A stretch of DNA of 62,220 nt from Clostridiales bacterium (lineage in GTDB: Bacteria > Bacillota > Clostridia > Saccharofermentanales > DTU023): positions 1-62,220 of the forward strand of contig JAQYCV010000013.1 of the NCBI GenBank assembly GCA_028724525.1, in the 5' to 3' direction. The position numbers and the translations under genes are program-made. The notes under the pieces were generated by a model that worked only from the letters and a program-made list of their open reading frames with translations, was not told the origin of the DNA and made no database searches. Positions within the stretch are counted from its first letter, which is position 1. Each line of letters starts with the position of its first letter. Below are positions 1 through 8,174 of the stretch, one piece after another.

Positions 1-21
1 GAGGGTGCAACCCTCTACCAT

Positions 22-137
<116 letters not shown>

Positions 138-141
138 TCCA

Positions 142-183
142 AAAAAAGCCCTACTCTTACGAGCGGGGCTTTTCTTTTTTTCT
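142..183 (+). terminator. rRNA operon terminator
   Basis: The stem AAAAGCCC / GGGGCTTTT with a loop of about 13 nt is followed by a T-rich tract. It begins a few bases after the 5S 3' end, as expected for the intrinsic terminator of an rRNA operon. Confidence 0.85.
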
Positions 184-221
184 TCATGATTTTAAAGATT
201 GATTCTTACTTTTCCTCTAGT

Positions 222-1001
222 TTAAAAATACTCTTGAGCAAGTTTAGCGTTAGCGATTAATGACTCAAACTGGATCTCAGAGGAGTAGCCTTTGCTTGCT
301 TGGTCAAAATAGGCATTGGCAGCAGGGTGGAAGGCCAGTCCTTTACTTTCGGCTTCCTTGCCTGCTTGTATGGCTTCTTCTAGTAAGTCCCTATCTTTTA
401 GGCGTTGATCTTCTGCTATGCGATTTAAAAAGAGGCCCCTCATAGCTTGAATCTGGGGATGTTTGGGGTCTAGCGCGTAGTCCAGAGCAAGGTCCTTTCC
501 CTTAAAGAGATATCCATTACATATTGGGGATTCAATTCCGATTAAGGGAACTTTATGATCGCGTAACCAGTTGAGGCTTGCTTCTATATTGACGACGTCT
601 TTGGGTGAGGTTGCGAGTAAGGAGCAGGAGCTTTCCGCGAGGGCGGGTAAGTCTGGGCAGAGCTCTTCGCCCTGGATGTCTCCTATGCCTCCAATGCCAC
701 AGCTGACGACAAGTGTAAGGCCTAATTCTTCCGCCAGGCGCATGGTGCCCGAGGCCGTCAGTGCACCGGACAGGCCTTGTGCCATTGCCTCTTTGAAGTG
801 GTAGTAGTCAATCCGCCCGCTTTGCTTTTGGGCCCGGAAGGGCAGAAATTCCTTCATCCCACCAATCTTGACCTGGCCCTTCTCAAGCCAGGCGATATTG
901 TTGAATTCAGGAGGCCAAAGCCTCTCCATCTCCTCGGCGGAGATGGAGATAAGGCCTTGGCTTAATAAGGCGGATTCAATAAGGAAATCTTTTATTTCCA
1001 T
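222..1001 (-). CDS. Pseudouridine-5'-phosphate glycosidase-like protein
   Basis: A divergent member of the PsuG/IndA family, which splits pseudouridine 5'-phosphate into uracil and ribose 5-phosphate. Family hallmarks are visible: IES near residue 9 (catalytic Glu of PsuG), Lys59 in QKQSGRID, GLSGALTASGTM (about 77-87), CGIGGIGDI (about 101-109) and Lys134 in SPKDVVNIEASLNWL. The metal-site Asp of the family motif appears to be replaced by Glu (EELCPDL), and at 259 aa it is shorter than the usual 300 or so, mainly at the C terminus. Its ATG overlaps the binding-protein gene by 10 bp, so the two are probably translationally coupled. I infer that it acts on the imported substrate. The exact substrate is uncertain. 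Confidence 0.72.
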   Translation of the reverse strand: MEIKDFLIESALLSQGLISISAEEMERLWPPEFNNIAWLEKGQVKIGGMKEFLPFRAQKQSGRIDYYHFKEAMAQGLSGALTASGTMRLAEELGLTLVVSCGIGGIGDIQGEELCPDLPALAESSCSLLATSPKDVVNIEASLNWLRDHKVPLIGIESPICNGYLFKGKDLALDYALDPKHPQIQAMRGLFLNRIAEDQRLKDRDLLEEAIQAGKEAESKGLAFHPAANAYFDQASKGYSSEIQFESLIANAKLAQEYF

Positions 1002-2089
1002 CCCTGCATCTCTTCAATATTATCTACTGTGATAAGGGTCAGGGGCAGGTAAATGTTTTCATCAAACTCTTTACCATCGTGGAGGAGGATAGCCATCTGA
1101 AGGGCAGCGCGGCAGTAACCTTGGCTGGAGTAGGACATGGTACCAGTCATCCGACCTTCCTTGAGTGCTTCCTGAGCATCCTTGGTATAGTCTACGCCAT
1201 AAATGAGGACATCCTTTTTACCCTCGGCTTCTAGGGCCACGGAGGCCGCTAAGGCCATCACATCATTGCAGCAGAAGAGTCCTTTGAGGTCCGGATGCTC
1301 TGTGATGAGGTCTTTGGTAGCGTTATAGGCCAGGCTGGCATCCCAGTCACAATTTTGTGCAGCCACTAAATCTACCTTGGATTTCTTATCTTCAAAGCTT
1401 TCCTTAGCGCCCTTGGTACGGCCTTCGCTTTGACCTGCTCCCGCAAGACCAGACAAAATGGCAACCTTGCCTTTATTGTCTAAGCGTTTCATCATATCTT
1501 CCGCACAGATCTGACCCTGTTCGGCAAAGTCGACCGTAATGCGGGCATCTAAGTGGCCGCCAGCTTCTTCTAAGGCTTTCAGGTCTACGCCTGGGCCTAA
1601 GTTAATAATTTTAACACCATTTTTATTGCATTTCACAATACCAGGAATGAGGTTACTGCCATCAATGGGGGACAGGATAATGACGTCGTAATCCATATCG
1701 GCCATGGTCATGAGGACATCTAACTGGGAACTGGTATCGCCTTCAGTCGTCCCGGTCTGCACATCAATGTCAAGATCGAGCTCTTCAGCTGCTTCCAAGT
1801 AGCAGCGCTCCATATTGGCCCAGAAGGGGTTGGTCAAGGAGATGATTAAGACACCAACTTTGGGCTTTTCATACTTTTTCGGTAACTTGCCAATTTGCTT
1901 GGCCATGGCCTTGTCAAAGTCTTTGAAAAGTTTTTTGACGGTATCAGAGGGTTCTTCTTCCTCTTCTTCGCTCTTCTCTGTTTCCTTGCTCTTATTGTCG
2001 GCTAGGACAGAGGCGGGCATGCAGGCTAAGAAAAGCCCAAAGACCAGTGCGAGTGCGAGTAAGCTACTCAAAATTTTTTTGATGTTCAT
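992..2089 (-). CDS. Sugar/nucleoside ABC transporter substrate-binding protein
   Basis: A 365-aa extracytoplasmic binding protein of the ribose-binding (Peripla_BP_4, RbsB-like) type. The N terminus is a signal peptide (positively charged MNIKK followed by a hydrophobic stretch to about residue 30). FLAC resembles a weak lipobox, with Phe at -3, and VLA|D is an alternative signal-peptidase I site. A very acidic linker (ETEKSEEEEEEPSD) follows before VGVLIISLTNPFWANME, typical of the family start. DYDVIILSPIDGSNLIPGI and LFCCNDVMALAASVALEAEG are further family motifs. RBS AAGGAA lies upstream. It is third in a four-gene minus-strand operon. The ligand cannot be read from the sequence, but the neighbouring PsuG-like gene suggests a nucleoside or modified nucleoside. 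Confidence 0.88.
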   Translation of the reverse strand: MNIKKILSSLLALALVFGLFLACMPASVLADNKSKETEKSEEEEEEPSDTVKKLFKDFDKAMAKQIGKLPKKYEKPKVGVLIISLTNPFWANMERCYLEAAEELDLDIDVQTGTTEGDTSSQLDVLMTMADMDYDVIILSPIDGSNLIPGIVKCNKNGVKIINLGPGVDLKALEEAGGHLDARITVDFAEQGQICAEDMMKRLDNKGKVAILSGLAGAGQSEGRTKGAKESFEDKKSKVDLVAAQNCDWDASLAYNATKDLITEHPDLKGLFCCNDVMALAASVALEAEGKKDVLIYGVDYTKDAQEALKEGRMTGTMSYSSQGYCRAALQMAILLHDGKEFDENIYLPLTLITVDNIEEMQGWK

Positions 2090-2127
2090 AGAGATTCCTT
2101 TCTATCTACAAGGTTTTTCCCTTGTTA

Positions 2128-3120
2128 TTAACTATTTTTAGGGCGGGTTTTTACTTCTCTCAGCTCGGCGAAGATGAGGGCAGCAAGCAAGAGGCCGCCG
2201 GTAATAAATTCCTGGTAGTAGGCTGATACGCTGAGGATGGTGAGCCCTTGCCGGACCAGGCCCAGGAGGATTACCGCCAGGAAGGTCCCTAGGAGAGAAC
2301 CTCGGCCTCCCTCGAGGGGTGTGCCCCCCATCACAACTGCGCAGATCGCGTGGACCTGCATATTCATGCCCGCATTTGCTTCTGCGGAATTGAGCCGGGC
2401 GCTTATGATGAGCCCCGCCAAGGCCGCGGTGAATCCGCTGAAGGCATAGGCTGAAATACGGTATGCACCCACAGAGACACCGCTCCGGGCAAGGGCCTGG
2501 GCATTGCCACCGAGGCTTCTCAGATAGTGGCCCCAGGGCATGAAGCGGTAGATGGGAATTAATATGAGCAATAGTAAGAGGGCAAATCCGACGCCGGTTT
2601 CCATCCCTAGGAAGTCTCTGGCTGCGAAATTTCTAAAATCGGCTGGTAGGAGGGTGAGGGGAATGCCCCGGGTCAGAATCAGAGAGAGCCCCCGATACAT
2701 AAATGAAGTGGCCAAGGTCAGGATAAAGGCATCTAGCTTAGTGAGATTAATTAAAAGTCCATTTAAAGCTCCTAGAAGGGCCCCGCTAACTAAAGCTATC
2801 AGTACAGAGAGGCTGACGGGGAGGCCTTGTTTCATCCCTAAGGCAGCCAGGATCGCGCTTAAGGAAATAATAGACCCTTGTGAAAGATCAATTCCTCCGC
2901 TGGAAATGACCATGAGCATGCCCAGAGCTAGGATTAAACGATAGGAGTTCGCTTCTAAGAGATTGACCAGACTCTTACTAGTTGCAAAGGACTCAGTCGA
3001 CAGGCTCAGAAAAAGGCTTAGACAGAGAATGGCAATAAGGAGGGCCGGAAGCAGGTGGTTGCTGGGCAAGAATTTCCGAAGCTGATCTCGAATCGAGCTA
3101 GGTGAATTTGTTTTACGCAT
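2128..3120 (-). CDS. Sugar ABC transporter permease (RbsC-like)
   Basis: A 330-aa integral membrane permease of the BPD_transp_2 (RbsC/XylH) family, with about 8-10 hydrophobic segments and the conserved GGIDLSQGSIISLSAI motif (about residues 78-93) and GGTPLEGGRGSLLGT near the C terminus. I chose the ATG at 3120 over a GTG at 3129 because AAGGTGG sits at the right distance before the ATG. The gene then overlaps the end of the ATPase gene by 8 bp, indicating coupling. It forms the channel for the binding protein and the ATPase. Confidence 0.92.
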   Translation of the reverse strand: MRKTNSPSSIRDQLRKFLPSNHLLPALLIAILCLSLFLSLSTESFATSKSLVNLLEANSYRLILALGMLMVISSGGIDLSQGSIISLSAILAALGMKQGLPVSLSVLIALVSGALLGALNGLLINLTKLDAFILTLATSFMYRGLSLILTRGIPLTLLPADFRNFAARDFLGMETGVGFALLLLLILIPIYRFMPWGHYLRSLGGNAQALARSGVSVGAYRISAYAFSGFTAALAGLIISARLNSAEANAGMNMQVHAICAVVMGGTPLEGGRGSLLGTFLAVILLGLVRQGLTILSVSAYYQEFITGGLLLAALIFAELREVKTRPKNS

Positions 3121-3883
3121 GGGGGCCACCTTCTATGTCCTGGCACATGTGTCCTTCACCAGTCTTAATGAGCTGATCTAGATCGGCAAAGCTTAAGTCT
3201 GCCACTTGGCTATGGCCGATGACCTGGCCACTCCGTAGCACGTAGACATAATCAGCCAGGGTCATCACCTGGTGGAGATTGTGACTGATGAGCACTTGGG
3301 TCAAGCCTTCCTGCCTCAGCTGGCGCAGAATAGACAGGCAGGCTTCGCTTTCTCTGACCCCCATGGCAGCAGTTGGCTCATCTAGGAGCAAGAGCTGACC
3401 GGGATGGAGCAAGGCTCTGGCCAAAGCCAGACCTTGCCGCTGCCCTCCTGAGAGCTTGGAAACAGGAACCGTCAAGTCGGGAATATGGATATTTAAACCT
3501 TCTAGCAGGTCTGCAGCTTTTTGTCGCATGGCCCGGTGAGCTAAGAAGGGCCCTCTTTTGAGCTCTTTCCCAAGAAAGATATTTTCGTAGCTATTTTTGC
3601 AGGGATCCAGCGACAAGTCCTGATAGACCGTACGGATGCCCAGGTCCAAGGCTTGTCGATAGGTAAGCTTCTGATAGCTATGGCCCGTTAACTCTATGTT
3701 GCCAGCGTCTGGCTGGAGGCCTCCTGACAAGATTTTGACTAGAGTCGACTTACCCGAGCCATTATCGCCGACCACAGCGGTAATGGAGCCTTTGTCAATC
3801 TCTAAACTCACGCCGGACAAGGCTTGCACCGAGCCAAAAGATTTGGACAGGGCAGATATTTTTAATAGAGGAGAGGATGACAA
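3113..3883 (-). CDS. Sugar ABC transporter ATP-binding protein
   Basis: A single-domain ABC ATPase of 256 aa. Walker A GDNGSGKSTL, Q-loop YQDLS, signature LSGGQRQ and Walker B LLLLDEPTAAMG are all present. It has one nucleotide-binding domain, like FrcA-type subunits, unlike the two-domain RbsA. The start is TTG at 3883, supported by AAAGGGGG about ten bases upstream; no ATG fits better. It is the first gene of the importer operon, whose promoter must lie in the 3884-4490 gap. Confidence 0.92.
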   Translation of the reverse strand: MSSSPLLKISALSKSFGSVQALSGVSLEIDKGSITAVVGDNGSGKSTLVKILSGGLQPDAGNIELTGHSYQKLTYRQALDLGIRTVYQDLSLDPCKNSYENIFLGKELKRGPFLAHRAMRQKAADLLEGLNIHIPDLTVPVSKLSGGQRQGLALARALLHPGQLLLLDEPTAAMGVRESEACLSILRQLRQEGLTQVLISHNLHQVMTLADYVYVLRSGQVIGHSQVADLSFADLDQLIKTGEGHMCQDIEGGPHA

Positions 3884-3954
3884 GAGGCTAACCCCCTTTC
3901 AGAGTGCAGGCTTTAGGCTTGAGTTGGAAGCCTGGGACACCATGGGGAATCCTC

Positions 3955-3997
3955 AAGGACTTTCCCCAGGTCAATTGTATAGGGGAAAGCCTTTTTG
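3955..3997 (+). terminator. Hairpin with short U tail
   Basis: AAGGACTTTCCCC (3955-3967) pairs with GGGGAAAGCCTT (3982-3993), leaving one bulged A, and T residues follow on the plus strand. No plus-strand gene ends here, so it may instead be structure in the 5' leader of the minus-strand importer operon, or an operator. Confidence 0.3.
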
Positions 3998-4112
3998 ATT
4001 CATCTGGCTTATCGATTGATATAATCGCTATTTGTTTAAAATACCTAACGTTCTCTGATTAGGGATTAGGCTTGCGAAGCCATTCTGCCACCTGCCCGCC
4101 TTAGCAACTATT

Positions 4113-4318
4113 TCGGATTTCTTGGACTTCAGACAAATTTGCAAGTAATGGATGAGTTTCAGCACCCAAACCACCCATTACCTGAAGATTTGCCCTCGTA
4201 ACCATCCATTAGTTGAAAACTTGCCTAGCGGCCCATTCCATTAGTTGCAAAAATGCCGGAGAATCTGGAAATCCAAAGTGGCATAGCCCTCTGGCCACCC
4301 ACTACTTGCAAATTTGCC
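4113..4318. repeat. Phased intergenic repeat array, copy A
   Basis: About 206 bp that recur with clear similarity at 44745-44948. It is built from 24-bp units of the type CCACCCATTAGTTGCAAATT plus TGCC. One inverted unit sits at 4134-4155. Four direct units follow at 4171-4194, 4202-4225, 4234-4257 and 4295-4318, so the steps are 31, 32 and 61 bp. The best-preserved units include the palindrome GCAAATTTGC. The units are degenerate rather than identical, so this is not a CRISPR. Confidence 0.85.
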
Positions 4319-4490
4319 CCTTTGATGTGGAACTTACTTACTTTTTCACTTTAAGTGAGCGGATTAGAGGCAGATAAGGGTTGGCAATACTCCTCTAAGC
4401 ATTTTTTAGTTATCTCTTATCCAAGCGATATGGTAATCTATGGGCAAAGCGTGTCTAGGTTATAAGTTAACCTGATGGCAAAGGAGCTAG

Positions 4491-5834
4491 ATGATGGAGA
4501 CGATGATAAGAGACTTTTTGCGGTCTTTGCATGTCCTCGCGGAGGATATAGCCGTTGAGTCCGAGGCGGAAAAGTTTTCTGCCAACCTTAGTGCGGGTTT
4601 AATGAGCCAAGGTCAAAATTTTGGCCAAGCGATCCCCATGTTGCCAACCTTCTTAAATTTAGGTGACCAGCTACCCCAGGGGGAGCCTGTTCTAGTCGTT
4701 GATGCAGGCGGGACTTTTTTCCGGGCCTGCATTGTAGAGTTTGATGACGATTCCCAAGTGACGGTGGGGCATTTTTCTAAGCATCCCATGCCAGGCTCCC
4801 TGGGCAGGGTTAGTAAAGAGGAATTTTATCGAACCTTTGCCCAGGCCCTGTTACCCCTTTTACCCTATAGTCGCAAGTTGGGCTTTTGTTTTTCCTTTGC
4901 CTGCCAAAATCTCCCCAATCATGATGCGGTCGTCTTGCAACTCAACAAGGAAATGCAAGCAGAAGGAGTCGTAGGCACCCTGGTGGGCGAGAGTCTACGA
5001 GAAGCCTTGCGGGCGGAGGGTGACTCTGGCCTATTAGATGTGGTCGTGCTCAACGATACGGTCGCAGGACTTTTAGCGGGTTACCTGCGGTCCCGCGAGG
5101 GCCATTACAGTGATTATTTGGGCATGGTTATAGGAACTGGCCTCAATGTGGCCTCTTTGGAAGCGGTTGACCAGATTAAAAAAATAGATCCGGATGACTT
5201 GGCTACTTATTCCGGCCAGTTTATCCAGGCGCCCAAGCGCATGATCATTAATACGGAGTGTGGGAGCTATCCATTAGACCAGCTTTCCCCTGTCGATATT
5301 TGTATTGATCAGAAGTCTGTCAATCCAGGCAATGCCTTGCTCGAGAAGCGTATTTCAGGCCGCTACTTGGGGGCCCAGGCCTATGAAACGCTGGCGATCG
5401 CTTGTGAAGAGGGGGAGATCTTCTCTCCGGCCTTTTGCCAAGCCTTCGCCAATTTACCGGGTATTAGTTCAGCAGAATTAGATGGTTTCCTTGCTCTGGA
5501 GGAGGTCAATCCCCTGAGAAGCCTGCCAGCCAATGACTCAGACTGGCAAGCCCTCAGGGCCATAGCGGAAAATGTCTTTGCCCGGGCGGCCAAGTATGTG
5601 GCTGTCCTTTTAGCAGGTTTCCACATGCATTTAAGGGCTGGCCAGGATCCCGCCCAGCCTCTGGCCATTAATATGGAGGGATCCACCTATTACAAGTCGC
5701 GCTTCTATCAGGAGCAAATTCAAGCCAACCGTAAACTTTACCTGGAAGATCAGATGGGCTATTACGCGGACTTCCTCCATACTGCCGATGCCAACCTGAT
5801 CGGTTCAGCGCTGGCGGCTTATATGAATTTATAA
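4491..5834 (+). CDS. Hexokinase (eukaryotic-type family)
   Basis: A 447-aa ATP-dependent hexose kinase of the actin-like hexokinase family usually found in eukaryotes and some Clostridia and spirochaetes, not the short ROK/glucokinase type. VVDAGGTFFRACIVEF is the first phosphate-binding loop. GFCFSFACQN and the following segment match the sugar-binding LGFTFSFPC region, VVVLNDTVAGLLAG holds the catalytic Asp189, and MVIGTGLNVAS is the second phosphate loop. AAGGAG lies four bases before the chosen ATG, and a second ATG follows one codon later. It is followed 11 bp later by rpiB, probably in the same transcript. Hexose entry into glycolysis is the expected role. Confidence 0.88.
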   Translation: MMETMIRDFLRSLHVLAEDIAVESEAEKFSANLSAGLMSQGQNFGQAIPMLPTFLNLGDQLPQGEPVLVVDAGGTFFRACIVEFDDDSQVTVGHFSKHPMPGSLGRVSKEEFYRTFAQALLPLLPYSRKLGFCFSFACQNLPNHDAVVLQLNKEMQAEGVVGTLVGESLREALRAEGDSGLLDVVVLNDTVAGLLAGYLRSREGHYSDYLGMVIGTGLNVASLEAVDQIKKIDPDDLATYSGQFIQAPKRMIINTECGSYPLDQLSPVDICIDQKSVNPGNALLEKRISGRYLGAQAYETLAIACEEGEIFSPAFCQAFANLPGISSAELDGFLALEEVNPLRSLPANDSDWQALRAIAENVFARAAKYVAVLLAGFHMHLRAGQDPAQPLAINMEGSTYYKSRFYQEQIQANRKLYLEDQMGYYADFLHTADANLIGSALAAYMNL

Positions 5835-5845
5835 GGAGAGACAAG

Positions 5846-6325
5846 ATGAAAATTGCGATCGGTAGCGATCATGTGGGCAGTGAATTAAAGCCCGTGATTA
5901 TGGAGCATTTACAGAGCAAGGGCCATGACCTGCATGACTTTGGTGCCTATTCGGCCGAAAGTACGGATTATCCTATCTATGGGATTCAAGTGGCCGAAGC
6001 CGTAGCCAAAGGCGAGTATGACTTAGGTATTCTAATCTGTGGAACAGGCATTGGCATATCCCTTGCCGCCAACAAGGTCAAAGGCATCCGGGCTTGTACT
6101 TGTTCTGAACCTTACTCGGCCCAAATGGCCCGCCGGCACAATAATGCCAATGTTCTCTGCTTTGGCGCCCGGGTGGTGGGTTCTGAACTGGCCAAGATGA
6201 TCGTTGATGCCTGGTTAGAGGCCGAATATGAAGGAGGCCGCCATGCCCGTCGTGTCCAAGAAATTATGGACTACGAAAGCGGGATCTGGCGGCCAGAGGA
6301 TGGCATTCCAGAAAACTACTTGTAA
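5846..6325 (+). CDS. rpiB: Ribose-5-phosphate isomerase B
   Basis: A 159-aa protein of the RpiB/LacAB family that interconverts ribose 5-phosphate and ribulose 5-phosphate. The start MKIAIGSDHVG contains the conserved Asp8-His9. ICGTGIGIS contains the active-site Cys65, and ARRHNNANVLCFGAR is the family signature. RBS AAGGAGAG precedes it. The 3' end overlaps the convergent folP gene by 10 bp. It may equally act on allose or galactose 6-phosphate analogues, but Rpi is the usual role. Confidence 0.93.
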   Translation: MKIAIGSDHVGSELKPVIMEHLQSKGHDLHDFGAYSAESTDYPIYGIQVAEAVAKGEYDLGILICGTGIGISLAANKVKGIRACTCSEPYSAQMARRHNNANVLCFGARVVGSELAKMIVDAWLEAEYEGGRHARRVQEIMDYESGIWRPEDGIPENYL

Positions 6326-7290
6326 ACACCCAGCTTAGAAGAAGCTTGGCTTTCTGGTTTGAAGATGGCGTAGCCTATTTCTCGGGCCAGCATGTGTTCT
6401 GCGAGGCTGTGAACCCGGACGATTTCGACCCCTCGGCTGGCAGCGATTGTCGTGAGATGCGAGGAGGCTAGATCTCGGTTGGCAAAACCCTCTTCGTTTG
6501 CCGCATCCATATTTACACCGGCTTCACTGAGGATATTCACAATGAAGCGCTTTCGGGAAACACCCAAGAAAATGCAGTAGCCCAGGTCATGGATAAGGTC
6601 CATGACCTGGATGAGCTGGAGGTTTTCGCGCTTGGTGAGGGCAAAGCCAATGCCGGGATCCAGGCAGATCTGGTCTGGCCTCATGCCAGCGGTGAGGGCG
6701 CGGTTCAGGGCTTTCGCAAAATAAGCCTGGCAGACCTCTAAAATGGGGGCTTCTGCCATATTGGCAAGCTCTTCTGGGCTAAAGGGATTGTCGCCATAAC
6801 CAAAGTGGGGGAAATTTTTTGCGGATTCATGGTCGGGCCGGGCGATGGCGGGATTGAACATGAGGACCAGGCCTGCCTGACTTTTAGCAAGCAGGGGGGC
6901 CATTTGGGCGTCGCCCATGAGGCCAGTGATGTCGTTGATGATATCCGCCCCTGCCTCCAAGGCTGCCTCTGCCACTTCTGCCTTCCAAGTATCTACCGAG
7001 ATAGGGATATCCGAAAATTCTCTGATCCCCCTAATAATGGGTAAAATCCGGCCCATCTCTTCTTTTGCGGACAAGAGGGTAGAGCCTGGCCGTGTGGATT
7101 CTCCACCAATATCAATCATATCGGCACCCTGGGTAATCAGTTCTCTTGCATGTGTCAGAGCCTTGTCTTGTCCAAACCACTTGCCGCCATCTGAAAATGA
7201 GTCAGGGGTAACGTTCAAAATAGCACATAATTGCGTTTTGTCGCCTTGCTTTAAGCTGTGCCCCTTAAAGCAGAATTTTGCTTCTTTCAA
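6316..7290 (-). CDS. folP: Dihydropteroate synthase
   Basis: A 324-aa folate-biosynthesis enzyme joining p-aminobenzoate to the pterin pyrophosphate; it is the sulfonamide target. ILNVTPDSFSDGG (about 24-36) and DIGGESTRPG (about 61-70) are the two pterin/pABA-binding signatures. ISVDTWKAEVAEAALEAGADIINDITG and DPGIGFALTKRENL follow, and the C terminus has VEIVRVHSL. The start is TTG at 7290 with AAAGGAG upstream. It is somewhat longer than the usual 270-280 aa, mainly through an N-terminal extension and an insert near residue 150. It stands alone, without other fol genes. Confidence 0.94.
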   Translation of the reverse strand: MKEAKFCFKGHSLKQGDKTQLCAILNVTPDSFSDGGKWFGQDKALTHARELITQGADMIDIGGESTRPGSTLLSAKEEMGRILPIIRGIREFSDIPISVDTWKAEVAEAALEAGADIINDITGLMGDAQMAPLLAKSQAGLVLMFNPAIARPDHESAKNFPHFGYGDNPFSPEELANMAEAPILEVCQAYFAKALNRALTAGMRPDQICLDPGIGFALTKRENLQLIQVMDLIHDLGYCIFLGVSRKRFIVNILSEAGVNMDAANEEGFANRDLASSHLTTIAASRGVEIVRVHSLAEHMLAREIGYAIFKPESQASSKLGVYK

Positions 7291-7417
7291 GAATAACTCC
7301 TTTAAGGCTTTATAGTTTGCCGAGCCCTAGGTCACCTTAGCGACAATTAAGGCCAAGTTCGGTTTACCGGTCCTGTCTTATGGGCAGGGCCTGGCCCGGC
7401 TTAAAGCCAGCTAAGCA

Positions 7418-7477
7418 TAACACACTTCGGAGCTAGAGCTTGCGTCCAGCTATGGTCAGCGGCCAGGTCTTGTGTTA
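7418..7477 (+). promoter_or_regulatory. Possible structured leader of deoC
   Basis: In the 224-bp gap between folP and deoC, TAACACA (7418-7424) pairs with TGTGTTA (7471-7477) around an inner AGCT-rich region, and a small hairpin ACCTT/AAGGT follows before the RBS. I do not recognise a known riboswitch class. Confidence 0.25.
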
Positions 7478-7514
7478 CCTTTAGAAGGTAGCTGAAAGGC
7501 CGCAAGGAGGAAGT

Positions 7515-8174
7515 ATGTCTCTTGCCCCATATATTGATCACTCTATGCTGAAGGCAGATGCCACGGAAGAAGTGCTTGCGCGTTATTGCCGTGAAGCCAG
7601 GGAAAAAGGCTTTGCTTCCGTTTGCGTAAATTCAGTAAATATTCCTTTTATTGTCAATGAGCTTGCGGGCTCACCCGTCAAAGCCTGTTCCGTAGTGGGC
7701 TTTCCCTTAGGGGCAATGTCTAGCGCTGCCAAGGCCTTTGAAGCCAAACAGGCCGTCGCTGATGGAGCCCAAGAAATCGATATGGTGATCAATCTTGGAG
7801 CGGCCAAGCAAGGGCTCTGGGACCGAGTCGAAGCCGATATCCGGGCCGTGGTTGATGCGGCTAAACCGGCTCTGGTGAAGGTGATTATTGAATGTTGCCT
7901 CCTGACGGACGCGGAAAAAGTCCGAGCCTGTCAAGTAGCAGAAAAGGCAGGCGCCGCTTTTGTGAAAACATCTACGGGCTTTTCTGCAGGCGGAGCGACG
8001 ATAGAAGATGTAAAATTAATGCGGGCATGCGTCGGCGACCGCTTGGGTGTCAAAGCGGCAGGCGGGATCCGCACTCCAGAATTTGCCCAGGCCCTGCTAG
8101 ATGCTGGGGCTAGCCGCCTCGGCGCAGGGGACGGTATGAAACTTCTAAACGAGGAGGAGCATAAAGATGCTTAA
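7515..8174 (+). CDS. deoC: Deoxyribose-phosphate aldolase
   Basis: A 219-aa class I aldolase splitting 2-deoxyribose 5-phosphate into glyceraldehyde 3-phosphate and acetaldehyde. The Schiff-base Lys151 lies in AFVKTSTGFSAGGAT, EIDMVINLG holds the conserved Asp89, and GVKAAGGIRT holds the second active-site Lys180. Length is typical. AAGGAGGAA precedes the ATG. The end overlaps the next gene by 8 bp, so they form an operon. It fits nucleoside salvage together with RpiB and the upstream importer operon. Confidence 0.96.
   Translation: MSLAPYIDHSMLKADATEEVLARYCREAREKGFASVCVNSVNIPFIVNELAGSPVKACSVVGFPLGAMSSAAKAFEAKQAVADGAQEIDMVINLGAAKQGLWDRVEADIRAVVDAAKPALVKVIIECCLLTDAEKVRACQVAEKAGAAFVKTSTGFSAGGATIEDVKLMRACVGDRLGVKAAGGIRTPEFAQALLDAGASRLGAGDGMKLLNEEEHKDA

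Larger units (their letters stand above)
3884..4490. other. Gene-free region with regulatory and repeat sequence
   Basis: A 607-bp gap between the divergent importer operon and the hexokinase gene, with no credible coding frame. It contains a hairpin at 3955-3997, a possible promoter (TTGATT at 3995, TATAAT at 4020, 19-bp spacing) pointing to hexokinase, a phased repeat array at 4113-4318, a 13-bp inverted repeat TCACTTTAAGTGA at 4346-4358, and a weak terminator-like hairpin (TTAGAGG/CCTCTAA then six T) at 4364-4407. Confidence 0.7.

Noticed and set aside
4113-4318. CRISPR array
   Set aside because: The periodic units look CRISPR-like, but they diverge from each other, spacers are only about 7 bp, one unit is inverted and no cas genes are near.
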